Origin: Chitinophagales bacterium
GTDB lineage: Bacteria > Bacteroidota > Bacteroidia > Chitinophagales > UBA10324
Assembly (NCBI GenBank): GCA_013695775.1
Contig: JACCZV010000111.1
Coordinates: 1 to 9,896 of the forward strand
Direction of reading: 5' to 3'
DNA: 9,896 nucleotides
Part shown: in pieces, positions 1 through 6,929 of the stretch
How positions within the stretch are numbered: the first letter of the stretch is position 1
Layout of the letters: each line of letters begins with the position of its first letter
The notes under the pieces: generated by a model
What the model saw: only the letters and a program-made list of their open reading frames with translations
Databases searched by the model: none
Told to the model about the DNA's origin: nothing
Made by a program: the position numbers and the translations under genes

Positions 1-80
1 TATACCACCTAATAACAAGCAAATGAATTTCTAATGTGGAAATCATTTTTGGTGTGAAACATGCATCTTATGAAGTTGAT

Positions 81-88
81 TAATTTTG
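81..88 (+). promoter_or_regulatory. Candidate Bacteroidetes -7 promoter element for cyanophycinase
   Basis: The octamer TAATTTTG fits the Bacteroidetes -7 consensus TAnnTTTG and lies 21 bases before the cyanophycinase ATG, which would give a short leader. No TTG (-33 element) sits at the usual 17-23 base spacing; the nearest TTTG, at 48-51, is too far away. In AT-rich DNA such octamers also arise by chance, so this is a weak call. Confidence 0.35.
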
Positions 89-109
89 TGTAACTTATTA
101 TATCATTAA

Positions 110-982
110 ATGAATAATCCGAAAGGAAAGCTAATTGCCATTGGTGGGGCAGAGGACAAAGGAACAGATCTTGAAATTGGTGTTATCCATCGCAATAATC
201 TTAATTTTTTTGAGCTTGGCATTTTAAAACGGGTTGCCTTTGAAACGGGAAATGCAGGCGCCCGCATTGAGGTGATCACTACGGCTTCCTCATCGCCCAA
301 AGAAGTGGGGGTAAATTATCTTAATGCCTTTTCAAGGATTGGATATTCGAATGTTGGACATATGTCAATACGGGATCGTGATGATTCAAATAAAGAGGAA
401 TTTTTCTCACGGGTTGCGGAAGCAAACGCTGTGATGTTTTCGGGTGGCAACCAGTACAGGCTTACTTCTACCTTCGGTGGAACAGAAATCTTAAATCTTT
501 TACAGGAACGATATGAGAACGAAAATTTTGTAGTTGCAGGAACAAGTGCCGGCGCAATGGCCATGTCAAATACAATGATTTATGAAGGAAACAGTGGCAG
601 GTCGCATTTAAAGGGAGAGGTGAAAATTACAACCGGTCTGGGTTTCAGCCGACAGCTTATTTTTGATTCACATTTCGATAAGAGGGGGCGTTTTGCCCGT
701 CTGGTACAGGCTATTGGTGCCAACCCGTCATGCCTTGGCATAGGACTGGGAGAAGATACTGGTGTTGTGATCATTGACGGAAAAATTGAGATCATTGGCT
801 CTGGGATGGTTACAATAATAGATGGCCATCAGATCAGGCATTCAAACATAGCCGACATTCCTGAGGGCAATCCTATTTCTATAGAAAATCTGATAGTGCA
901 TTTTCTTACATCAGGAGACAGCCTAAATATCAAACGCCGAACAGTTGAGGTGAAACATGTAGAGGTGAAAGTGGAGGATTAA
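110..982 (+). CDS. cphB: Cyanophycinase (peptidase family S51)
   Basis: This is a 290-residue serine peptidase expected to cut the storage polymer cyanophycin (multi-L-arginyl-poly-L-aspartate) from its end, releasing beta-Asp-Arg dipeptides in the cytoplasm. The family marks are FSGGNQ (110-115), the nucleophile elbow GTSAGA (144-149, Ser146), SHFDKRGR (187-194, His188) and GLGEDTG (212-218, Glu215). From memory, the Synechocystis enzyme uses Ser132, His174 and Glu201. All three match here with a constant offset of 14, as do its substrate-contacting Gln101 (Gln115) and Arg178, Arg180 and Arg183 (192, 194, 197). Gln173 is replaced by Ser187. There is no signal peptide, and length is normal for the family. 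The C-terminus carries a short VEVK duplication (280-288). The gene converges on an isoaspartyl peptidase, which strongly supports the assignment; cyanophycin synthetase is not in the window. An S51 dipeptidase of other specificity is possible but less likely. Confidence 0.93.
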   Translation: MNNPKGKLIAIGGAEDKGTDLEIGVIHRNNLNFFELGILKRVAFETGNAGARIEVITTASSSPKEVGVNYLNAFSRIGYSNVGHMSIRDRDDSNKEEFFSRVAEANAVMFSGGNQYRLTSTFGGTEILNLLQERYENENFVVAGTSAGAMAMSNTMIYEGNSGRSHLKGEVKITTGLGFSRQLIFDSHFDKRGRFARLVQAIGANPSCLGIGLGEDTGVVIIDGKIEIIGSGMVTIIDGHQIRHSNIADIPEGNPISIENLIVHFLTSGDSLNIKRRTVEVKHVEVKVED

Positions 983-1044
983 GAAACTAACGGCAATAAT
1001 TTCGTTTATTGGTTCCCACAGTTTTACTTCGTTCTTCAGGTTCT

Positions 1045-1079
1045 TAATGATTTTGGTGATTATCATTAGTATATTTTTG
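1045..1079 (+). terminator. Possible weak terminator after cyanophycinase
   Basis: TAATGAT (1045-1051) and ATCATTA (1062-1068) form a perfect 7-bp stem with a 10-base loop. It is followed within a few bases by a T-rich run ending in TTTTTG. It lies 63 bases after the cphB stop, in the convergent gap with iaaA. The stem is very AT-rich, so termination would be inefficient. The rest of the 983-1129 gap holds nothing recognisable. Confidence 0.3.
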
Positions 1080-1129
1080 TCAAGAAGATATTAGAGCAAT
1101 TTTTATATCAATTAGGTTCTCTAAATCTT

Positions 1130-2053
1130 TTAGCGATAGATTGCAACCATCGCTTCTTCTCCGTTCTTACAGTAACCACGATACATGCCTGCCGAATTAA
1201 ATGGCATCTCAATGTTTCCAAAAGAATCAATTGCTATTAAACCCCCTTCTGCCCCTAATTCTACAAGCTTGTGATTTACCACCAAGTCGGCTGCTTCTTT
1301 TAAGAGCATGTCTTTATATTCCATGAGTGCAGATACATCGTATGCAACCACGGCACGAATAAAATATTCTCCATGGCCGGTACATGATACAGCGCAGGTA
1401 TTGTTGTTTGCATATGTTCCTGACCCAATAAGAGGGCTGTCTCCAACTCTTCCATAGCGTTTATTGGTGATTCCACCTGTGGAGGTACCAGCTGCCAGAT
1501 TCCCCTGCAGATCTAATGCGACGGCTCCTACTGTTCCAAACTTCTTTTCACTTCCATGATCGAGTTGCATCAGGTCATGTGCCCTTGAATATTGCCATTG
1601 CTCATAACGCTCTGCAGTAAAAAAATAAGCATCTGTTTCAAAGGCAATTCCCCGCGAGCGTGCAAATACTTCGGCACCGGAGGCGCACAAAAATACATGC
1701 TCTGAATGTTGCATCACTTCCTTTGCGAGGATTATAGGGTTCTTAATATTTTTCACACAAGAAACAGCACCTGCATGCAAAAGCTTGCCATCCATTATAG
1801 AGGCATCCAGCTCGTGTTTCCCTTCGTGATTGAAGACGGCTCCCCGCCCTGCATTAAAGCATGGGTAATCTTCTAAAACCCGAACGGCAGCCTCCACAGC
1901 GTCAATGGCGCTTCCACCTTTGTCAATGATGACATAACCTGTTGCAAGTGCGTCTTTTATGCCCTGCTTGAAAACTTCCTCTTTTTCATGGGTCATTTTA
2001 TCCTGAAGGATTGTACCCGCACCTCCATGAACCGCAATCCCGAATTTCTTCAT
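1130..2053 (-). CDS. iaaA: Isoaspartyl peptidase / plant-type L-asparaginase (Ntn hydrolase)
   Basis: This Ntn-hydrolase precursor cleaves itself before a threonine into alpha and beta subunits. It then hydrolyses beta-aspartyl dipeptides and, more weakly, asparagine. I chose the ATG at 2053 (307 residues) because MKKFGIAVHGGAGTI matches the usual family N-terminus. An in-frame ATG at 2080 would add nine unconserved residues, and neither start has a Shine-Dalgarno. Numbered from 2053, the self-cleavage site is Gly173/Thr174 in GTVGAVA. The second threonine is Thr192 (TSTGG), the substrate clamp is Arg202 and Asp205 (GRVGDSPLIG), and the oxyanion pair is Thr225-Gly226 (CTGHGE). All keep a constant offset of -5 to E. 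coli EcAIII (Thr179, Thr197, Arg207, Asp210, Thr230, Gly231; from memory). There is no signal peptide, so it should act in the cytoplasm. It converges on cyanophycinase, whose beta-Asp-Arg product is a natural substrate for it. Confidence 0.93.
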   Translation of the reverse strand: MKKFGIAVHGGAGTILQDKMTHEKEEVFKQGIKDALATGYVIIDKGGSAIDAVEAAVRVLEDYPCFNAGRGAVFNHEGKHELDASIMDGKLLHAGAVSCVKNIKNPIILAKEVMQHSEHVFLCASGAEVFARSRGIAFETDAYFFTAERYEQWQYSRAHDLMQLDHGSEKKFGTVGAVALDLQGNLAAGTSTGGITNKRYGRVGDSPLIGSGTYANNNTCAVSCTGHGEYFIRAVVAYDVSALMEYKDMLLKEAADLVVNHKLVELGAEGGLIAIDSFGNIEMPFNSAGMYRGYCKNGEEAMVAIYR

Positions 2054-2096
2054 ATTGTAGCTATCGGTAAAAATAACCATTCGTCATCAGCGGTGG

Positions 2097-2333
2097 ATGC
2101 GAATAGTCTTTAATGTTACTAGCTTTGGTCTTATATCCGTATGTTTTACAATTCTCCATTCATATGATGGAGACCTCGATATAAAGCTTAAAGTCCCGGA
2201 CGGAACCACAATTAATTTATCGAATAACAATGGGGGTGAGTTAGACGATTTCAATGAAACATGTGTAATGGAAAATGCAGCCTCTGCAAAAGCAGGCAGA
2301 ACCGAATCCTTTTTGAAGTTGGTAAAGTTGTGA
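2097..2333 (+). pseudogene. P-domain-like fragment (proprotein-convertase P / Homo B type), probable gene remnant
   Basis: This is an open frame of 78 codons. Residues 7-62 look like the first half of a P-domain, the beta-sandwich found at the C-terminus of subtilisin-like and other secreted Bacteroidetes proteins. The marks are TSFGLIS, then HSYDGDLDIKLKVPDGT (compare the usual HTYDGDLDIyLxxPDGT), then LSNNNGG and a NETC stretch. The second half, normally running to a conserved Trp-rich end, is missing: after about residue 62 the similarity fades and the frame stops. No catalytic domain, signal peptide or convincing start precedes it; the upstream frame closes at 2058, inside the 5' end of iaaA. 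I read it as a piece of a decayed secreted-protein gene. A small expressed protein cannot be excluded. The following 2334-2566 holds no gene I can support. Confidence 0.5.
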
Positions 2334-2566
2334 TGTAGTTTTAAATCTATACCACCCTACAAAAAAATTTAATCAATTCGGGTGAAGAAATTTATAAGCC
2401 TGCCCAACCTTTTAGACATTTAGCATCATCATCTCATCCGTATTATCTTTTTACTGCATCCATTAACCTTAAAGATATGTTGGAAGGAAACTTCCTGATA
2501 TATCATAACTTTGCTCTCTATAAGGATTAAACGCAAAAAATACTTTTTGCTCGACTTTAATATATC

Positions 2567-3868
2567 ATGGAATACTTCGTCATCTTTTTGTTGTCCCTTT
2601 TCAATGGTGTTTTTGCTATGGCAGAGGTTGCATTAATTTCCTCACGCAAAATACGTCTGGAGAAATTAGCCCGTCACGGTAACTGGAGAGCTAAAATAGC
2701 ATATAACCTAGCGAAAGATCCACAACGCTTTCTTGCTACTGTTCAGATAGGAATAACGGTCGTAAGCCTCATTGCCGGCGCCTATGGCGGCACAGAAATA
2801 GCCGGACGTTTGTCAGAAAATTTTGCCAGCGTGACCTGGCTTAAAGAATATGCGGTTATGCTTGGTTTTGCAGTTACTATCATATTTACAACATTTCTCA
2901 CTCTTGTTCTTGGTGAGCTGGTTCCAAAAACCATAGGAATGTCGCGGCCCGAAGTGATTGCAATGGCGCTTGCACCTATTATGCAGTTGCTCTATTATGT
3001 TGCTTCACCGTTTATCTGGTTGCTCGGCGTGTCTACTAAATTTATTCTTAGATTATTAAGGTTCAACCGGAAATCGGAAGATCCACCTGTCACCGAAGAA
3101 GAGCTAAAGCACCTGATAGAACAGGGGCGCCAGTACGGAATATTAGAAGAACAGGAGTCTGACATGATGCGAAGCATTTTTCGCACCGCGGATCGCAACG
3201 TAAGCACGTTGATGACACACCGTAATGATATAATTTGGCTCGAAGAGGGTTCCACAATAGACGATATACGAAAGCTGATAAATGAAAGCGTTCATTCAAA
3301 TTTTCCTGTTTGCAATAAAAGCCTGGACCATATCATTGGAATTGTTTCTATAAAAGATATACTTATTCAAGTGAGTCAAAATAAACCGTGGAACCTTAAT
3401 GAACTGGTCAAACAGCCATTATACATTCCGGAGTCTATGCCTGCAATGGAGCTTCTGGATACATTCCGCAAATCAGGAAACCATATAAGTCTTGTGATGA
3501 ATGAATATGGGTCACTCGAAGGAATTGTTACGCTGCATGATGTGGTAGAATCAATTTTCGGAAACATACGCCTTACTGATCAGCATACACAGCAAGAAGC
3601 AGTTATGCGTACCGATGGATCATGGCTTATGGACGGAATGATGCAAACTCATGAATGGAGCGACCTCTTAAACATACATGATCTGCGGGATGAGGAAATG
3701 GGAAACTATAACACTTTAGGGGGTTTTATTATGCATCATCTTGGCAAAATTCCAAAGACATCGGAGCATTTTACTTTTAGAAATCATTATTTTGAAGTAG
3801 TTGATATGGATGGAAAAAGGATAGATAAGGTACTTGTAAAGAAAGAAGAATCTATTCTTATCGAATAG
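2567..3868 (+). CDS. CNNM/CorC-family transporter (DUF21, CBS pair, CorC_HlyC domain), 'hemolysin' family
   Basis: This 433-residue inner-membrane protein has the full architecture of the family long labelled hemolysin or CorB/CorC, whose characterised members export Mg2+ or other cations or polyamines. The DUF21 membrane domain has hydrophobic segments near 1-20, 55-75, 95-118 and 130-160, with the conserved MAEVALISSRKIRLEKLA opening and LGELVPKTIG (115-124). Two CBS modules follow (about 211-270 and 277-333), ending in GIVTLHDVVESIFG, and likely bind adenine nucleotides. The CorC_HlyC domain lies at about 345-427 (YNTLGGFIMHHLGKIP). Length is normal, and the ATG at 2567 begins directly in the first membrane helix, as in relatives. 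A TACTTTTTG at 2541-2549 resembles a -7 promoter element with one extra base. The family is certain; the transported ion is not. Confidence 0.92.
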   Translation: MEYFVIFLLSLFNGVFAMAEVALISSRKIRLEKLARHGNWRAKIAYNLAKDPQRFLATVQIGITVVSLIAGAYGGTEIAGRLSENFASVTWLKEYAVMLGFAVTIIFTTFLTLVLGELVPKTIGMSRPEVIAMALAPIMQLLYYVASPFIWLLGVSTKFILRLLRFNRKSEDPPVTEEELKHLIEQGRQYGILEEQESDMMRSIFRTADRNVSTLMTHRNDIIWLEEGSTIDDIRKLINESVHSNFPVCNKSLDHIIGIVSIKDILIQVSQNKPWNLNELVKQPLYIPESMPAMELLDTFRKSGNHISLVMNEYGSLEGIVTLHDVVESIFGNIRLTDQHTQQEAVMRTDGSWLMDGMMQTHEWSDLLNIHDLRDEEMGNYNTLGGFIMHHLGKIPKTSEHFTFRNHYFEVVDMDGKRIDKVLVKKEESILIE

Positions 3869-3893
3869 TTCGAATCTTGTTGAATAGTTTGAA
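3863..3893. repeat. Short imperfect direct repeat at a gene end
   Basis: GAATAGTTCGAA (3863-3874) and GAATAGTTTGAA (3882-3893) match in 11 of 12 bases with a 19-base period. The first copy overlaps the TAG stop of the CorC-family gene. It could be a local duplication. No function is evident, and no terminator hairpin is seen in this convergent gap. Confidence 0.4.
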
Positions 3894-3930
3894 GGCAAAA
3901 ACTCTCCATCGGTTGATATCTCATTAAAGT

Positions 3931-4119
3931 TTAAGGCAATGCTCCTTGCTCTGGCATTACAATAGCCAGGATGATATATAAGAGTAATCCTGAACCAAAT
4001 ACAAGAAAAGCAAATATAAATAGCACCCGGATAATAGTAGGATCCATATTGAAATAATTACCCAGCCCACTGCAAACTCCAAATATTTTTTTTTCTCCTT
4101 TCACCAATCGTTGTGCCAT
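3931..4119 (-). CDS. Small PspC-domain membrane protein
   Basis: The 62 residues are almost entirely one PspC domain. The amphipathic start MAQRLVKGEKKIFGVCSGLG and YFNMDPTIIRVLFIF lead into one hydrophobic segment (about 30-54) ending in AIVMPEQ. In Proteobacteria PspC is an inner-membrane partner of the phage-shock response. Single-domain proteins of this size are common in Bacteroidetes, and their role is largely unknown. It lies downstream of yebC on the same strand, across a 119-base gap that holds a candidate terminator, so it is probably transcribed separately. Its ATG has no clear ribosome site. The start is supported by the conserved N-terminus. Confidence 0.88.
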   Translation of the reverse strand: MAQRLVKGEKKIFGVCSGLGNYFNMDPTIIRVLFIFAFLVFGSGLLLYIILAIVMPEQGALP

Positions 4120-4138
4120 AAAATAAACTTTATCAGAT

Positions 4139-4146
4139 CAAAAATA
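4139..4146 (-). promoter_or_regulatory. Candidate -7 promoter element for the PspC gene
   Basis: On the minus strand this is TATTTTTG, an exact fit to TAnnTTTG, 19 bases before the PspC ATG. No TTG is seen at the expected -33 distance. The same bases form the end of the T-rich tail of the predicted yebC terminator, so either reading could explain them. Confidence 0.35.
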
Positions 4147-4178
4147 AAAACATTTTAGAAGCAGTTGAAAACAGCTTC
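4139..4178 (-). terminator. Probable Rho-independent terminator of yebC
   Basis: Positions 4158-4178 form a hairpin: a 5-bp outer stem (GAAGC/GCTTC), an A-A mismatch (T-T on the minus strand), a 3-bp inner stem and a 3-base loop. Read on the minus strand it is followed by TAAAATGTTTTTATTTTTG, a strongly T-rich tail. No T-tract follows on the plus strand, so it points the same way as yebC, ending transcription 61 bases beyond its stop and before the PspC gene. Confidence 0.5.
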
Positions 4179-4238
4179 ATAAAATCTGCAGATAATTTTA
4201 TTGACGGAATTCTTTCTGATCTTGAATGACCCCTGGCT

Positions 4239-4946
4239 CTATGCCATACTATGGTAAACTGCAAGCACATCATCATCATCTTCCATCATCTCCGTAAGCT
4301 TAAATACATCTTCAGCTTCAGCATCTGATACTTCCTTTGTGTTTAAGGGCAACCATTGTTTTTCTGAGCTTACAGGCACGATTCCCTTCGATTCAAGCCC
4401 TTTTAACATAGATCCAAAATCACTAAACCTCGTTGTGATATAAATTCCATCATCCTCCGGCACAATATCTTCTGCCCCGAAATCAATGAGGTCGAGTTCA
4501 AGATCATCAAGGCTAATGCCTTCCCTGGCAATTTTGAAAACACCCTTCCGGTCAAACATAAATGATACTGATCCGCTGGTGCCCAGGCTTCCATTTCCTT
4601 TCGAAAAATACATTCTTATATTCGCCACCGTTCTTGTAGGATTGTCTGTTGCACAATCGATCATTACTGCTACACCATGAGGTGCATATCCCTCGTAGGT
4701 AATCTCCTCATAGTTACTCGAATCTTTAGAGGAGGCGCGTTTAATCGCTGCATCAACCCGGTCTTTAGGCATATTCACTGCTTTGCCATTCTGAATGGCC
4801 AACCGCAGCCTTGGATTATTTTCCGGATCAGCTCCTCCATTCTTTACAGCAATGGCAATTTCTTTACCGATCTTGGTGAAAGCCTTAGCCATTTTATCCA
4901 TCCTGGCAAAGATCTTATGCTTCCGTTTTTCAAATATTCTCCCCAT
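4239..4946 (-). CDS. yebC: YebC/TACO1 family translation or regulatory protein
   Basis: This is a full-length 235-residue member of the YebC/PmpR/TACO1 family. It shows the expected N-terminal helical domain (MGRIFEKRKHKIFARMDKMA, then IGKEIAIAVKNGGADPENNPRLR, with NMPKDRVDAAIKRA). The central signature YEGYAPHGVAVMIDCATDNPTRTVANIR (about 84-111) and GSLGTSGSVSFMFDRKG (about 118-134) follow. A very acidic patch precedes the C-terminus (EMMEDDDDVLAVYHSMA). The family was long described as DNA-binding transcriptional regulators. More recent work, and the mitochondrial TACO1, point to a ribosome-associated role in relieving stalling, for example at proline-rich stretches. Which role applies here cannot be seen from sequence. 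It is cytoplasmic and stands alone apart from the PspC gene downstream. Confidence 0.95.
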   Translation of the reverse strand: MGRIFEKRKHKIFARMDKMAKAFTKIGKEIAIAVKNGGADPENNPRLRLAIQNGKAVNMPKDRVDAAIKRASSKDSSNYEEITYEGYAPHGVAVMIDCATDNPTRTVANIRMYFSKGNGSLGTSGSVSFMFDRKGVFKIAREGISLDDLELDLIDFGAEDIVPEDDGIYITTRFSDFGSMLKGLESKGIVPVSSEKQWLPLNTKEVSDAEAEDVFKLTEMMEDDDDVLAVYHSMA

Positions 4947-5260
4947 TATTCAATTTAATTTCAAGCTTCATTTTTTACATCCGCAAAATAAAGAGATTAA
5001 ATCTTTCTATAAATTTTTATAAAGGATATGTAGACCGATTTTTATCATATATATGGTAAAGGATGATTTGTGTCAGGCAATTGGTAGCATGGTATAAAAT
5101 CTACAATAGAGATTATAACTGACACATTATTTTCCGGTCCCCATTTTATTTACCTGTTCCTGAAGAATTAAATCCACTACGCCTCTCAAAATTTATTTAG
5201 CATCAATTCCTATTTTTGACCGCAGGCCAACAATGTCAGTTCGACAGGTGCACTTTAATA
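4947..5260. other. Divergent intergenic region with an 8-bp inverted repeat
   Basis: This gap separates the divergent yebC and carboxyltransferase genes and holds no supportable gene or RNA gene. TGTGTCAG (5069-5076) and CTGACACA (5119-5126) are perfect inverted copies 42 bases apart. Between them GTAG (5083-5086) and CTAC (5101-5104) can also pair, so a nested stem could form in RNA. The arrangement would equally suit two half-sites of a DNA-binding protein. Nothing matches a riboswitch class I know. Confidence 0.35.
5211..5218 (+). promoter_or_regulatory. Candidate -7 promoter element for the carboxyltransferase gene
   Basis: TATTTTTG fits TAnnTTTG exactly. Transcription would begin around 5225, giving a leader of about 35 bases to the ATG at 5261. 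This argues against the upstream TTG at 5216 as a start, since that codon overlaps the element. No -33 TTG is visible at the usual spacing. Confidence 0.4.
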
Positions 5261-6889
5261 ATGGATTTACAATACAACAAAAACGAGGATCAGAACTTAT
5301 TGCTGCTTAGTGAGGTAAGGCAGAAGCTGGATAAGATCAGCCATGGCGGCGGGAAAAAAAATATCGAGAAGCAGCACGAGAAGGGCAAGCTCACAGCCCG
5401 GGAAAGGATAAGTTATCTGCTTGACAAAGACAGGGCTTCATTTGAGTTAGGAGCTTTCGCAGGTTATGAGATGTATGAGGAACATGGCGGTTGCCCGGCC
5501 GGTGGAGTAATTGTAATGATAGGGTATGTTTCCGGGCAGCAATGTATTGTAGTAGCCAATGATGCCACCGTTAAGGCGGGAGCCTGGTTTCCTATTACAG
5601 CAAAAAAAAACCTGCGGGCTCAGGAGATAGCGATGGAAAACCGGCTTGCCATCATTTACCTGGTTGACAGCGCAGGGGTTTTTCTGCCGATGCAGGATGA
5701 AATTTTTCCTGATAAGGAACACTTTGGAAGAATCTTTCGCAACAATGCCCTGATGAGCTCTATGGGAATTAACCAGATATCCGCTGTGATGGGAAGCTGT
5801 GTTGCAGGGGGAGCTTATCTTCCCATTATGAGCGACGAGGCAATGATAGTGGATAAAACGGGCTCTATATTTCTTGCAGGTCCTTTTCTTGTTAAGGCTG
5901 CAATCGGGGAAGATGTAGATCAGGAAACACTTGGTGGCGCGACTACTCACTCCGAAGTTTCCGGGGTTACAGATTACAAATGTATCAACGATGAGGATTG
6001 TCTTGATCGCATCCGAAGCATTATGGCAAAGTTAGGCGGCCATGAAAAAGCCGGATTCAATAGAATTGCTACCTCGCTTCCTACGCACAATGAAAAGGAA
6101 ATTTATGGATTGCTGCCTACCGATAGTGGAAAGCAATACGATACCCATGAATTAATTGAGCATCTGGTAGATGATTCAGCCTACGACGAGTATAAAGCGG
6201 GGTATGGAAAATCTATTATTTGTTGTTATGCCCGCATTGATGGTTGGGCTGTAGGTATAGTTGCGAATCAGCGCAAAGTTGTAAAAAACAAGAAAGGAGA
6301 AATGCAGTTTGGAGGCGTGATCTATTCTGATTCAGCAGACAAGGCTACGCGTTTCATCATGAATTGTAATCAGAAAAAGATACCCCTCGTCTTCATGCAG
6401 GACGTTACAGGATTCATGGTCGGATCAAAATCAGAGCAGGGAGGTATCATTAAAGATGGCGCAAAGATGGTTAATGCGGTAGCAAACAGCGTGGTTCCTA
6501 AGATCACCATCATTGTGGGCAACAGCTATGGCGCTGGAAATTATGCGATGTGCGGTAAAGCCTATGATCCCCGAATTATTGTAGGCTGGCCTACTGCCAA
6601 AATTGCGGTAATGGGTGGAAGCCAGGCAGCAAATACATTGCTACAGATTCAGGTTTCTTCATTGAAGGCCAGGGGTGAAAAAATTACACCGGCAGATGAA
6701 AAAAAATTACTTGAGGATATCATGCAGCGTTACGCAAAACAAACATCTCCATATTATGCTGCTGCGCGACTTTGGATTGATGCTATCATTGATCCGCTTG
6801 AAACAAGAAAAGTAATATCTATGACCATTGAGGCTGCAGATCATTCACCCATTACGAAAGCTTTTAATGTAGGTGTGATTCAAACCTGA
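5261..6889 (+). CDS. Acyl-CoA carboxylase, carboxyltransferase (beta) subunit, methylcrotonyl-CoA carboxylase-like
   Basis: This 542-residue biotin-dependent carboxyltransferase moves CO2 from carboxybiotin to an acyl-CoA. The N-terminal half carries LTARERISYLLD, the MCC-type stretch DSAGVFLPMQDEIFPDKEHFGRIF (about 136-159) and the first oxyanion loop GSCVAGGAY (178-186). The C-terminal half carries QDVTGFMVG (380-388), the second loop GNSYGAGNYAM (420-430), WPTAKIAVMGG (443-453) and LWIDAIIDPLETR near the end. The EIFPDKEHFGRIF block points to 3-methylcrotonyl-CoA (leucine breakdown) rather than propionyl-CoA, but I cannot fix the substrate from sequence. A frame extension to a TTG at 5216 adds 15 unconserved residues; I chose ATG 5261 because the extension overlaps the promoter-like octamer. 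The biotin-carboxylase/carrier subunit it needs is not in the window. It converges on ubiX with a 40-base gap. Confidence 0.92.
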   Translation: MDLQYNKNEDQNLLLLSEVRQKLDKISHGGGKKNIEKQHEKGKLTARERISYLLDKDRASFELGAFAGYEMYEEHGGCPAGGVIVMIGYVSGQQCIVVANDATVKAGAWFPITAKKNLRAQEIAMENRLAIIYLVDSAGVFLPMQDEIFPDKEHFGRIFRNNALMSSMGINQISAVMGSCVAGGAYLPIMSDEAMIVDKTGSIFLAGPFLVKAAIGEDVDQETLGGATTHSEVSGVTDYKCINDEDCLDRIRSIMAKLGGHEKAGFNRIATSLPTHNEKEIYGLLPTDSGKQYDTHELIEHLVDDSAYDEYKAGYGKSIICCYARIDGWAVGIVANQRKVVKNKKGEMQFGGVIYSDSADKATRFIMNCNQKKIPLVFMQDVTGFMVGSKSEQGGIIKDGAKMVNAVANSVVPKITIIVGNSYGAGNYAMCGKAYDPRIIVGWPTAKIAVMGGSQAANTLLQIQVSSLKARGEKITPADEKKLLEDIMQRYAKQTSPYYAAARLWIDAIIDPLETRKVISMTIEAADHSPITKAFNVGVIQT

Positions 6890-6929
6890 GAATTTCTTCT
6901 TTTTAGCTATTAAATCACTTTTAAATCTA

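Noticed and set aside
1072..1079. TATTTTTG on the plus strand as a promoter
   Set aside because: No plus-strand gene follows; it lies in the convergent cphB/iaaA gap and is better read as the T-tract of a weak terminator. It shows that this octamer also occurs by chance here.
1..2356. The shared 9-mer TATACCACC at 1-9 and 2348-2356 as ends of a mobile segment carrying cphB and iaaA
   Set aside because: The match is only nine bases, with no transposase, no target duplication and no inverted ends; it is most likely coincidence.
2345..2530. An open stretch of 61 codons on the plus strand after the P-domain fragment, considered as its frameshifted second half
   Set aside because: The translation shows none of the expected second-half P-domain features (no NGxW or final Trp block), has no early start codon, and is not unusually long for AT-rich DNA.
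5060..5130. A tRNA-like stretch (AATTGGTAG resembling a D-loop) in the yebC/carboxyltransferase gap
   Set aside because: No acceptor stem, no T-arm GTTCRA motif and no plausible anticodon arm at the right spacing.
5447..5950. A 167-codon antisense open frame inside the carboxyltransferase gene
   Set aside because: It is antisense to a strongly conserved coding region and its translation has no recognisable domain; it is a shadow of the real gene.
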